Source of the DNA: Betaproteobacteria bacterium
Lineage (GTDB): Bacteria > Pseudomonadota > Gammaproteobacteria > Burkholderiales > SG8-41
Assembly (NCBI GenBank): GCA_028292435.1
Contig: JAQGMI010000008.1
Span: 17,452-81,451, forward strand
DNA: 64,000 nucleotides
Reading direction: 5' to 3'
In this document: in pieces, positions 27,040 through 35,258 of the stretch
Layout: each line of letters begins with the position of its first letter
Position numbering within the stretch: position 1 is the stretch's first letter
The notes under the pieces: generated by a model
What the model was told of the DNA's origin: nothing
Databases searched by the model: none
What the model saw: only the letters and a program-made list of their open reading frames with translations
Position numbers and translations under genes: made by a program

Positions 27040-28125
27040 TCACCCTGCCAGCGGCAGCTTGACCGTCTTGCCGCTTGCCGCCGCGAGTTGAATCGCGAGC
27101 GTGACTTCGAGATTGCAACGCGCATCCTGCGCCGTTGCATGTACGCACGCCTTGCCGGTCGCAAGATGATCGAGCCATGCGCGCGTTTCATTGGCGATCG
27201 GCCCCCAGAAGTCGCCAAGCGCCCAGTCGCCGGGCGTGCCGCTCGACAGGAATACCATGTTTACGTTGTGATCGGGCAGATAGACGTGCGGTACGCCTTT
27301 CTCGCTGTACATCAACTGGTCGGTGTGATCGTCGTCGAGAATCATCACGCCTTCAGTGCCAAGTACCTCAACACGAGCCGCGTGACCGAGCGCCGGATAT
27401 TTCTCCGGCAATGCGTAGCTCACGCCGAGATTGACCACCGCACCGTCGGCATACGTCACAATCGACCAGTTCACATCGTCGACGTCGTGGCCCGCCGCCT
27501 TCAATACGCCGGTCTGGCCGCGCGCATAGACCTCGACCGGCGCATTGCCTTCGAGCAGCCAGTTCATGAGATCGACGTAATACGTGAGCGCATCGACGAC
27601 CGGCGTTGCCTCCGGATTGCGCTTCATCATCGCCAGCGCCTGCGAGCGCGAATTGAACACGCGGGCCGCGCCGCCGATCACTTTGCCGATGCGTCCCTGG
27701 ATGATCTGCTCTTTCGCAATCAGGTAGCGGTCTTTGAAGCGGCGGCTGTAGCCCACCCGCAAATTAGCGTTGAATTTTTTTGCGGCCGCGATGATGCGAT
27801 CGGCATCGGCGACGTTGAGTGCGATCGGTTTTTCGACCAGCACGGCCTTGCCAAGCTCGATTGCCTTGAGCACCGGCGCGAGATGCTCGCCTTCGCTCGT
27901 CGATACGATCACCGCTGTGACTTCCGGTCGCGAAATGATTTCATCGTTGCTGGTCGAAAAAACCTGCGCGCCAACAGCGCCGGCGAGCTTTTTAGCGGCG
28001 TCCGGATTCGTATCGGACACCGCAATGAAATTGACCGCCGGATGGGTAGAGGCGAGCTTCGCGCGCAGCGTGCCGATGCGGCCGGAGCCGACAACTGCGA
28101 GGCCGATTTGTTTGCGTTCCATCAT
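27040..28125 (-). CDS. Gfo/Idh/MocA family oxidoreductase 2
   Basis: 361 residues with the Rossmann loop GSGRIGTLRAKL and EKPIAL. It is clearly a paralogue of the gene at 13619: GYSRRFK, YVDLMNWLLE/YIDMLGWFLP and the WGPIANETRAWLDHLATG region match closely. It would oxidise or isomerise a sugar, inositol or acid with NAD(P). Substrate not readable. It is followed by a Bug receptor, and a repeat element occupies the region upstream of its start. Confidence 0.88.
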   Translation of the reverse strand: MMERKQIGLAVVGSGRIGTLRAKLASTHPAVNFIAVSDTNPDAAKKLAGAVGAQVFSTSNDEIISRPEVTAVIVSTSEGEHLAPVLKAIELGKAVLVEKPIALNVADADRIIAAAKKFNANLRVGYSRRFKDRYLIAKEQIIQGRIGKVIGGAARVFNSRSQALAMMKRNPEATPVVDALTYYVDLMNWLLEGNAPVEVYARGQTGVLKAAGHDVDDVNWSIVTYADGAVVNLGVSYALPEKYPALGHAARVEVLGTEGVMILDDDHTDQLMYSEKGVPHVYLPDHNVNMVFLSSGTPGDWALGDFWGPIANETRAWLDHLATGKACVHATAQDARCNLEVTLAIQLAAASGKTVKLPLAG

Positions 28126-28146
28126 CTATTAGCGCCTAAAAATTAT

Positions 28147-28255
28147 CAGCCACAGATGAACACCGATGAAAAAAGAATCCCTGACATGGTTTTGCCTAAG
28201 ATATCCCTGATTTTTATTTGAATTATCCGTGTGTATCTATGTTTATCTGTGGCTG
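28147..28255. repeat. miniature inverted-repeat element
   Basis: The ends are imperfect inverted repeats beginning CAGCCACAGAT on each strand: the left arm runs from 28147 rightwards and the right arm from 28255 leftwards. About 18 of the first 22 bases match. The AT-rich centre (about 60 bases) carries no gene. It fills the gap between Gfo/Idh gene 2 and Bug receptor 7. It resembles the small CCACAGATGAACAC-type palindromic repeats scattered in many environmental bacteria. I see no target-site duplication. Confidence 0.65.
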
Positions 28256-28261
28256 CGGATT

Positions 28262-29227
28262 TTATTCAATCTTGAGATTCAGCGTCTTGATGACCTTGCC
28301 CCATTTCGCCGCTTCAGACTTGATGTATTGCGCGAACTGCTCGGGCGTGTCGCCGACAGGTTCCGCGCCTTGCGCGATCAGGCGCTCTTTGACGTCAGGC
28401 AGCGACAGAATGCGCACGATCTCTTTGTTGAGCGTGGCGATCACTTCTTTGGGCGTGCGCGCGGGCGCAACATAGCCGAACCAGCCCGCAGCCTCGAAGC
28501 CCGGCACCGATTCGGCGACGGTCGGCAGATCCGGCAACTGCGGCGAGCGCTTCGCGGTCGTCACGGCGATGGCGCGCAGACGGTTCGCCTTGATTTGCGG
28601 CAGCGCGGTCGGCATCGCATCGAACATCGCGTGCACCTGGCCGCTGATCATGTCGATGTGCGCAAGCGGGCTCGATTTGTACGCGATATGTTCCATCGTT
28701 ATGCCGGTCATCGACTTGAACAGTTCAGCGGACAGATGGATTGTGCCGCCGGCGCCGGCCGATGCGTAAGTCAATTTGCCGGGGTTGGCTTTGCCATAAG
28801 CGATCAGGTCGTTGACCGTTTTTATCGGCAACGCCGGCGTAACGATCAGCACGTTGGTCGTCTTCACCATGTTGGTGATCGGCGCGAACGCGGTGTTGCT
28901 GTCGTACGGCATCTGCGAATAGAGGCTCTGATTGATCGCGATCACGCTCGCCGCACCCAGCACGATCGTGTAGCCGTCGGGCGGCGCCTTGGCAACGAGG
29001 TCGGTGCCGATGTTGCCGCCGGCCCCGGGCCGGTTATCGACGACCACCTGCTGTCCGAAATGCTCGGCCATGCGCACCGCCACCGTACGCGCGAGCACGT
29101 CGGAATTGCTGCCGGCACCGAACGGGACCACCATGCGGATGGGCTTGGTCGGAAACGACGCGGGGTCGGCGGCCAACGTTGCGGCGGAGTTAATCAGCAT
29201 CAGTGCAATCATCGTTTTCTTTATCAT
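28262..29227 (-). CDS. Bug/TctC-type solute receptor 7
   Basis: 321 residues. The signal peptide MIKKTMIALMLINSAATLAA is followed by FPTKPIRMVVPFGAGSNSD. The ligand-loop PPGG is changed to GAGS, unlike its neighbours, which may alter the ligand. DNRPGAGGNIG and PPDGYT are kept, but HIPYKG is replaced by HIAYKSSP. It is 11 bases downstream of receptor 8, so the two are co-transcribed. Confidence 0.88.
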   Translation of the reverse strand: MIKKTMIALMLINSAATLAADPASFPTKPIRMVVPFGAGSNSDVLARTVAVRMAEHFGQQVVVDNRPGAGGNIGTDLVAKAPPDGYTIVLGAASVIAINQSLYSQMPYDSNTAFAPITNMVKTTNVLIVTPALPIKTVNDLIAYGKANPGKLTYASAGAGGTIHLSAELFKSMTGITMEHIAYKSSPLAHIDMISGQVHAMFDAMPTALPQIKANRLRAIAVTTAKRSPQLPDLPTVAESVPGFEAAGWFGYVAPARTPKEVIATLNKEIVRILSLPDVKERLIAQGAEPVGDTPEQFAQYIKSEAAKWGKVIKTLNLKIE

Positions 29228-29238
29228 TATTTTTCCTC

Positions 29239-30213
29239 TTAATCCGGCTTCGCGCCTGATTGCTTAACGGCCTTACCCCAGCGCACGATTTCTTCGCGCA
29301 GGAACGCTTCGAACTGCTGCGGCGTCGTTGCCGCGACTTCAACGCCCTGAGCCGACAGCCGTTCGCGCACATCGGGCGTCGTCAGCACTCGCACGATGTC
29401 GTCGTGCAACCGCATGACGATCGGCTTCGGTGTGCGCGCCGGAACAGCGACTCCCCACCACGCCGTCATGTCGTAATCGGGAAATCCGGCTTCGGCAATC
29501 GTCGGCAGTTCGGGCACGGTGCGCATCCGCGACTTGCCGGTCGCCGCAATCGCGCGTACGCGCCCGGTCTTCAATGGCCCTTCAAGCGCGAGCTGGGTGC
29601 CGAACGTGAAACTCAACTGCCCCGACATGACATCGGTGAGCGCGGGCGACAGCCCTTTATACGGAACGTGTGCGACATCGATGCCGGCCATCGACTTGAA
29701 CATTTCGCCCATCAGATGCGCGGAACCGCCGCTGCCGGTCGAGCCGTACGCGAGCTGGCCGGGCTTCGTCTTCGCGAGCGTCACCAGTTCGCGCACGTTC
29801 TTGACCGGCAGTTGCGAATTGACTGCAAGCAGCATGGACGCGCCGCCGATCTGCGTGACCGGCGCGAAATCGCGCGTCGCGTCGAACGGCAGTTTCGGAT
29901 ACAGCGCAGGATTGATTGCGAATGCGGTTGCCGTCAGCAGCATCGTGTAGCCGTCCGGCGCGCTCTTGGCGACGATGTCGGTGCCGATCGTTGTGCCGCC
30001 GCCGGCACGGTTGTCGACGATGACCTGCTGCTGCCACATCTCCGCGAGTTTCTGGCTCAGGAGCCGGCCGATGAAGTCGTTGATTGCGCCCGGGGTATAC
30101 GGCACGACGAAACGCACGGGACGCGCGGGAAATTCGGCGGCACCGACAGGCAGCGAAGTCAATGCGGCCAGCATGAGTGCCCACGCGATTTTCAACCGCG
30201 GCGCCGCTTGCAT
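29239..30213 (-). CDS. Bug/TctC-type solute receptor 8
   Basis: 324 residues from ATG 30213, giving the signal peptide ending near GAAEFP; the longer open frame lacks a signal and is rejected. Motifs are RPVRFVVPYTPGAIND, DNRAGGGTTIG, PDGYT and HVPYKGLSPALTDVMSG. It is divergent from the N-formylglutamate amidohydrolase gene, with only 38 bases between the two start codons, so their promoters must overlap or lie inside coding sequence. Confidence 0.88.
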   Translation of the reverse strand: MQAAPRLKIAWALMLAALTSLPVGAAEFPARPVRFVVPYTPGAINDFIGRLLSQKLAEMWQQQVIVDNRAGGGTTIGTDIVAKSAPDGYTMLLTATAFAINPALYPKLPFDATRDFAPVTQIGGASMLLAVNSQLPVKNVRELVTLAKTKPGQLAYGSTGSGGSAHLMGEMFKSMAGIDVAHVPYKGLSPALTDVMSGQLSFTFGTQLALEGPLKTGRVRAIAATGKSRMRTVPELPTIAEAGFPDYDMTAWWGVAVPARTPKPIVMRLHDDIVRVLTTPDVRERLSAQGVEVAATTPQQFEAFLREEIVRWGKAVKQSGAKPD

Positions 30214-30251
30214 TATGATTTGCCCCTCATTTGAATTCGATCGGATCCGCG

Positions 30252-31112
30252 ATGATACATGCCCAACCCGGACTTTTCCTGCGCTATGAGCCAACGGCTG
30301 CGGCGCTGCCGCTGATTGTAGATGTATCGCGCAGCGGACGCGAATATCCGAAGGAGTACCGCACACCGCTGCCGTTCACGACGGTGCACGACAACGTGTC
30401 GATGTACGTGGAGGATTTGTACGCGGGCGCGCCGGCTGTCGGCGCGACGCTGCTTTACTGCACGTTTCCGAATACGTGGGTCGATGTAAACCGCGACGAG
30501 CTCGACATGGATCCCTCAGTCGTCGACGGCGCATGGCCGGTTACATTAAAACCGACGCCGCGCACGCTCGAAGGTCTCGGTCTCATCAAAAGTAAATCAC
30601 GCTACGGCGAACCGTTTCAGGAACGCAAGCTCGCCGTCGCCGAAATCGAAGAGCGGCTTACGAAATACTATCGGCCGTATCACGCCGAGTTAAAGCGCAT
30701 TATCGACGATATGCATACGCGCTTCGGCGTCGTGCGCCAGATCTCCTGTCATTGCATGTCCGCGGTCGGCGCGCCGACGCATCCCGATGCCGGCCAGCCG
30801 CGCCCTGATTTCTGCATCGGCGATCTGCACGGCAAAACGACGTCGCCGGAATTTCGCACGCTGATCGTCGATACGCTGAAAAGCCTCGGCTACAGCGTTA
30901 CCGTCAACCAACCTTACGTCGGCAACGTGCTGATCGACCGCAACAGCGATCCCGCGCGCGGCATCGACAGCCTGCAGATCGAAATCAATAAGAAATTGTT
31001 TATGGACACAAAGACGTTTCGCCCAACGGCGGGACTCGCGAAAGTTAAAGCAGACCTCGACAAGTTGCTTGCCGCCGTCGCGGAAGACACGCGCAAACGC
31101 ATCAAGCGCTGA
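30252..31112 (+). CDS. N-formylglutamate amidohydrolase family protein
   Basis: 286 residues from ATG 30252. The family normally opens with a VSxPHSG block, which appears here as VDVSRSGREYPKEY. Metal and substrate residues lie in the RQISCHCMSAVG and PDFCIGDLHG segments and in VNQPYVGN. Members hydrolyse N-formyl-glutamate or other N-acyl amino acids in the cytoplasm with zinc. No histidine-degradation genes are nearby, so a role in hut is doubtful. It is the only plus-strand gene in a 23-kb minus-strand region and converges on the RidA-like gene. Confidence 0.8.
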   Translation: MIHAQPGLFLRYEPTAAALPLIVDVSRSGREYPKEYRTPLPFTTVHDNVSMYVEDLYAGAPAVGATLLYCTFPNTWVDVNRDELDMDPSVVDGAWPVTLKPTPRTLEGLGLIKSKSRYGEPFQERKLAVAEIEERLTKYYRPYHAELKRIIDDMHTRFGVVRQISCHCMSAVGAPTHPDAGQPRPDFCIGDLHGKTTSPEFRTLIVDTLKSLGYSVTVNQPYVGNVLIDRNSDPARGIDSLQIEINKKLFMDTKTFRPTAGLAKVKADLDKLLAAVAEDTRKRIKR

Positions 31113-31123
31113 GGATTGCAGCG

Positions 31124-31519
31124 CTAGATTGCCGCAATCACCTGAATCTCGACCATCAGCCCGGGGTCCGCGAGATGCACGACTTCGACCATCGTGCTGG
31201 TCGGCAGGTTGTCCTTAAAGAATTCTTCGCGCGCCGCGACGATCTGCTTGAACTCGCGAATGTCGGTTGTATAGACCGTGGTCCAGACGACATCCGCCAT
31301 CGTCGCGCCTGCGGCCGCAAGGCTTTGCTCGACGTTGCGCAGGCACTGGCGCGTCTGCTCGAGCATGCTTCCCTTGCCGACCTGATTCGCCTCGTTATCG
31401 CGCGCGACCTGGCCCGACACGAAAATCATGCTCTTCGGTTGATCGACTCTCACATAATGGTTGTAGACGGTGGCCCGTGCGTGTTTCATGCCGGGCGGAT
31501 TGCCGCGTTTGATCGCCAT
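31124..31519 (-). CDS. RidA family protein lacking the conserved arginine
   Basis: 131 residues from ATG 31519 (GGGAG upstream). The RidA/YjgF trimer fold is supported by SMIFVSGQVARD, RQCLRNVEQSLAAAGA and the C-terminal VEIQVIAAI. RidA deaminases carry an arginine (PARS-type segment) that is STS-like here, so imine/enamine deaminase activity is not expected from motif alone and this is a Rid-family relative. It is 13 bases after Bug receptor 9. Confidence 0.8.
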   Translation of the reverse strand: MAIKRGNPPGMKHARATVYNHYVRVDQPKSMIFVSGQVARDNEANQVGKGSMLEQTRQCLRNVEQSLAAAGATMADVVWTTVYTTDIREFKQIVAAREEFFKDNLPTSTMVEVVHLADPGLMVEIQVIAAI

Positions 31520-31532
31520 AGTCGCTCCCTGA

Positions 31533-32504
31533 TTAATCCGCCGTAATGCCGGCTTCACGAATGATCGCTGTCCAGCGTTTTTGCTCGACGCGCATCAGCG
31601 CGGCAAATTCGGCCGGCGTCGGTCCCGCCGGCGCATAACCCAGCACGTCGAGCCGCGCGCGCGTTTCCGGCTGCGCGAGGCTCTTGATCGTTTCGCCCGC
31701 GATCTTGTCGATCGCCGCGCGTGGAGTCGCAGCCGGAAACAGGAAGCCCTGCCAGTTGACCGCTTCGTAATCAGGCAGGTTGAGCGCCTCGGCAACCGTC
31801 GGCAGTTCAGACAGCGCGGCGAAACGCTTCTTCGTCGTCACAGCAAGTCCGCGCACCTTGCCCGATTTGACGAACGGCAGCGCGCCCTGCATGCCCGACA
31901 CCATGACCGGGATGCGACCGCCGAGCACGTCGACGAGCCCGGGCGGCCCGCCTTTATAAGGAATGTGATTCAACTGGATGCCCGCCATCTTGTTGAGCAA
32001 TTCCCCGCCGAGATGCTGCATGCTGCCGACACCCGACGAGGCGTAGTCGATTTGTTTCGGTTTCGCTTTCGCAATGTCGACGAGGTCCTTCATCGTCTGG
32101 CCCGAAAATGACAAGCCAACGAGCCATACATTTGGCGACTGCGTGAGCTGCGTGACCGGCGTGAAATCGCGAATCGCATCGAACGGCGCGCGCTTGCTCA
32201 CGATCGGCGCGGTAATCGTATCGATCGCGCACAACAGCATCGTGTAACCGTCGGGCGTCGCCTGCCGCACGATGTCAGCACCGAGCATGCCCGCCGCGCC
32301 GGGCCGGTTGTCGACGACAAACTGCTGGCCAAGACTTTCGCCGAGCTTCTGCGTGATGAAGCGCCCGATCGTGTCAGAGCCGCCGCCGGTCGCCTGCGGG
32401 ATGATCAGGCGGACTGGCCGTTCAGGATAGGCGGGTTGGGCGGCGCAAAGATGGCCGGATGCAACGGTACTCAATAGAAGCAACGTAAAACGAGCGCGGT
32501 TCAT
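31533..32504 (-). CDS. Bug/TctC-type solute receptor 9
   Basis: 323 residues with a signal peptide ending near LCAAQPAYP. Motifs are RPVRLIIPQATGGGSD, DNRPGAAGMLG, PDGYT and HIPYKGGPPGLVDVLGG. The upstream genes encode AA_synth and VOC proteins and the downstream gene encodes RidA; all point the same way and are spaced 3-32 bases apart. The group may handle an amino-acid-derived acid (inference). Confidence 0.88.
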   Translation of the reverse strand: MNRARFTLLLLSTVASGHLCAAQPAYPERPVRLIIPQATGGGSDTIGRFITQKLGESLGQQFVVDNRPGAAGMLGADIVRQATPDGYTMLLCAIDTITAPIVSKRAPFDAIRDFTPVTQLTQSPNVWLVGLSFSGQTMKDLVDIAKAKPKQIDYASSGVGSMQHLGGELLNKMAGIQLNHIPYKGGPPGLVDVLGGRIPVMVSGMQGALPFVKSGKVRGLAVTTKKRFAALSELPTVAEALNLPDYEAVNWQGFLFPAATPRAAIDKIAGETIKSLAQPETRARLDVLGYAPAGPTPAEFAALMRVEQKRWTAIIREAGITAD

Positions 32505-32536
32505 AAAAACTTCTCCCTGAGTTGAGTACCGTGAAA

Positions 32537-33160
32537 CTATTTTTTATCGACGTACACATCGCGGCCGCGTTTGACGTCTTGCTTGCGCAGGCCGCCGATG
32601 CGCGCGTGCAGGCGGCCCCGCCCCGCGCCGACCAGTATGACGACCACTTCGTCGGGCAAAGGCGCGTCCGGCATTGCAGCCTGCACCGTGTCGTAGTGCG
32701 AACGCACGTACAGCGCATTCTTGAACGCGAGCGGCACATCGAGCGTTGCACCGAGCGCGCCGCGCTTCACGTTGGCAGCCATCCACGCCGTCGCATCGCC
32801 GAGCGCCTTGCGCACGCGCGTCGCAAACGGCCGCGTAATGGTCGCATAGCCGTGCTCGATTTCGCCGCGCGTACCGACGATGGCGCCCTTGCCGTAACTT
32901 TCAACCCGCTGCGGATCATCGCCGAACTGCGCGAGCAACTTCTGCACCAGCAGCGTCCCGATCTCGGCACCGAACTCAATCAGCGGCTCGATGTCGGCCA
33001 CCGGTTTGCCTGCATAGGGATTGTGGATCGCCGCCATCGCTGCGACGCGAATCAGGGGTGGACCGTCGGAACGGCCAGCCTCAAGCCGGATTTCTTCGAC
33101 GAGCACCGCCGTTTTGCGGATTGCGAATTGAAGACGCGGCGCCGCCTTCTTTTTCGCCAT
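32537..33160 (-). CDS. AA_synth (amino acid synthesis) family protein
   Basis: 207 residues that I place in the PF06684 family: IRKTAVLVEEIRLEAGRS at the N-terminus, then IRVAAMAAIHNPYAG, and later GKGAIVGTRGEIEHG. The family's biochemical role is not settled. The N-terminus is lysine-rich (MAKKKAA). No signal or membrane segment. It lies 3 bases after the VOC gene stop, probably co-transcribed. Confidence 0.75.
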   Translation of the reverse strand: MAKKKAAPRLQFAIRKTAVLVEEIRLEAGRSDGPPLIRVAAMAAIHNPYAGKPVADIEPLIEFGAEIGTLLVQKLLAQFGDDPQRVESYGKGAIVGTRGEIEHGYATITRPFATRVRKALGDATAWMAANVKRGALGATLDVPLAFKNALYVRSHYDTVQAAMPDAPLPDEVVVILVGAGRGRLHARIGGLRKQDVKRGRDVYVDKK

Positions 33161-33163
33161 CGA

Positions 33164-33583
33164 TTATTTGTCCTGCACGGCGACAACGTCCCTGGCCGCG
33201 CCGCCCCAGCCGTTTGCGGTGATATCGACGACCACGCCGTTCGGATCGTGATACTTCACTTCGTAAAAGCCGCCGCCTTCAGCCGGCTCGCCCATCCAGT
33301 GCTTGCCGCCCTCGGCTTCGAGCGCCTTGCGCGTCGCGGCGACGTCGTCGACCCAGAAGCCGACGTGATGTATTCCCACGAAATCGCAGCCGCGTTCACC
33401 GGCCGCGTCCAGCGTCTTGTAATCGAGCAGCGCGAGATTAATCACACCGTCCGAGAGATAAACGCCGCGCGCGTTTTCCCAGTCGGTCTCGCCGACTTTG
33501 TGCATGCCGAACACGCGCATATAAAATTCGGCCGCCTTTTGCGGATTGGGGACCTGCATCGCGATATGCCTCAACCTTGCCAT
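33164..33583 (-). CDS. VOC/glyoxalase superfamily protein
   Basis: 139 residues with two beta-alpha-beta-beta-beta modules. Metal-ligand candidates are the histidine in LRHIAMQV, the second in GIHHVGFWVDD, and an acidic residue in NGVVVDITANG. It is probably a metal-dependent lyase, isomerase or dioxygenase-like enzyme; the substrate cannot be read. TGGAGG precedes ATG 33583. It is the first gene of the 33.6-31.1 kb minus-strand cluster, which starts from the 231-base gap shared with the divergent Anbu operon. Confidence 0.8.
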   Translation of the reverse strand: MARLRHIAMQVPNPQKAAEFYMRVFGMHKVGETDWENARGVYLSDGVINLALLDYKTLDAAGERGCDFVGIHHVGFWVDDVAATRKALEAEGGKHWMGEPAEGGGFYEVKYHDPNGVVVDITANGWGGAARDVVAVQDK

Positions 33584-33702
33584 GACTTGCCTCCAGCGGG
33601 CCGCCTCACGGGCGAAACGGGCACTTTAGCATCGCCGCCGCTCGCCGCACCATAATCAGGCGGTTCGCCGCGTTCGCCACCCATTTTGGTGCTTGTGCCG
33701 GG

Positions 33703-33733
33703 TTGCCGCACCGCTGACGCGCCAGCGTAGAAT
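33703..33733 (+). promoter_or_regulatory. candidate promoter of the Anbu operon
   Basis: TTGCCG (33703-33708) and TAGAAT (33728-33733) are separated by 19 bases, slightly long for a sigma-70 promoter. They lie 81 bases before the ATP-grasp start, in the 231-base divergent gap. Weak prediction. Confidence 0.3.
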
Positions 33734-33814
33734 AACTGCAGGTCGCAGCCGTTTCAGTGTGTTTCAGGCAAGCCAGCTCGCCGCTTGGCACAGCCATTGC
33801 TCCATACATTCAAA

Positions 33815-35257
33815 ATGAACATGCCGATGAATGGTACGTTGAAGGCGCCGCGTTGGTTCAACGAGATGTACGACGACGCCGGCTTGCCGCGCGAACACTA
33901 CGGCCCGTACGCGGAATGGCTCGGCTCGAAGCCGGTCGAATTCATGCTGCAAAAGCAAAAAGAAGCCGACACGCTTTACGCCCGCCAGGGCATTACGTTC
34001 GCGGTGTATGGCGATGACACGGGCGTCGAACGTTCGATCCCGTTCGACATCATTCCGCGCATCATGCGGCCCGGTGCGTGGAAAGTGCTGTCCGACGGCT
34101 GCGTGCAACGCGTGCGTGCGCTCAACGCATTCCTGAAAGATATTTATCACGAGCAGGAAATTATCAAGGCCGGCATCATCCCGGCGCAGCAGATCCTCGG
34201 CAACAGCCTCTTCCGCGAGGAAATGCGCGGCTTCAACGTGCCGGCCGACGTTTACGTGCATGTGGCCGGCATCGATATCGTCAAAGTCGACCGCGACAGC
34301 TTTTACGTGCTCGAAGACAATCTGCGCACGCCGTCTGGCGTCTCTTACATGCTCGAAAACCGCAAAATGATGATGCGGCTGTTTCCGGATCTCTTTTCAC
34401 GCATTCCGATCGCGCCGGTCGATCACTACGCCGACGTGCTGCTCGACAATCTGCGCGCGGTTGCACCGGCGGGCATCAGCAATCCGACCGTCGCGGTGCT
34501 CACGCCCGGCTCGTACAACAGCGCGTACTTCGAGCACGCATTCCTCGCGCAGCAAATGGGCGTCGAGCTTGTCGAAGGGCCCGACCTGTTCGTCGCCGAT
34601 GATTATGTCTATATGCGCACGACGCACGGCCCGCAGCGGGTCGACGTCATTTACCGCCGGGTCGACGACGATTTCCTGGATCCGCTCGCGTTTCGCGCCG
34701 ATTCGGTGGTTGGCGTTCCCGGGCTCTTCGGCGCCTACCGCGCCGGCCGCGTAACGCTCGCCAACGCCATCGGCACCGGCGTAGCGGACGACAAATCCAC
34801 TTACGTTTATGTGCCCGACATGGTGCGGTTTTACCTGGGCGAGGAGCCGATCCTGCAAAACGTGCCGACTTACCAGCTCGGCAAACCCGACGATCTCGCT
34901 TACGTGCTCGCGCATCTGCGCGAACTCGTGGTCAAGGAAGTCCAGGGCTCAGGCGGCTACGGCATGCTGGTCGGCCCAGCCGCGAGCCGCGAGGAGATCG
35001 ACGCGTACCGCGAGCGCATACTCGTCACGCCTGCCGCATTCATTGCCCAACCGACGCTTGCCTTGTCGACTTGCCCGACTTACGTGCAATCGGGCATCGC
35101 GCCCCGTCACGTCGATCTGCGGCCTTACGTGTTGTCGGGCAAGACCGTCTCGCTGGTGCCGGGCGGACTCACGCGGGTCGCCCTGCGCGAAGGCTCGCTC
35201 GTCGTCAATTCTTCCCAGGGCGGCGGCACCAAAGACACCTGGGTACTCGAGTCCTGA
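33815..35257 (+). CDS. circularly permuted type 2 ATP-grasp protein
   Basis: 480 residues from ATG 33815; TTG 33785 would add ten residues and is less likely. The family (CP_ATPgrasp_2) has permuted ATP-grasp elements. YVLEDNLRTPSGVSYMLENR and VLTPGSYNSAYFEH are conserved blocks, then VVKEVQGSGGYGML for nucleotide binding and the C-terminal SSQGGGTKDTWVL. It should ligate a carboxylate to an amine using ATP. It is fixed upstream of an alpha-E gene (start 1 base after this stop) and Anbu, the known gene neighbourhood. Natural substrate unknown. Confidence 0.9.
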   Translation: MNMPMNGTLKAPRWFNEMYDDAGLPREHYGPYAEWLGSKPVEFMLQKQKEADTLYARQGITFAVYGDDTGVERSIPFDIIPRIMRPGAWKVLSDGCVQRVRALNAFLKDIYHEQEIIKAGIIPAQQILGNSLFREEMRGFNVPADVYVHVAGIDIVKVDRDSFYVLEDNLRTPSGVSYMLENRKMMMRLFPDLFSRIPIAPVDHYADVLLDNLRAVAPAGISNPTVAVLTPGSYNSAYFEHAFLAQQMGVELVEGPDLFVADDYVYMRTTHGPQRVDVIYRRVDDDFLDPLAFRADSVVGVPGLFGAYRAGRVTLANAIGTGVADDKSTYVYVPDMVRFYLGEEPILQNVPTYQLGKPDDLAYVLAHLRELVVKEVQGSGGYGMLVGPAASREEIDAYRERILVTPAAFIAQPTLALSTCPTYVQSGIAPRHVDLRPYVLSGKTVSLVPGGLTRVALREGSLVVNSSQGGGTKDTWVLES

Positions 35258-35258
35258 C

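Noticed and set aside
28147..28255. Possible insertion sequence
   Set aside because: Only 109 bases with no transposase; kept as a miniature repeat.
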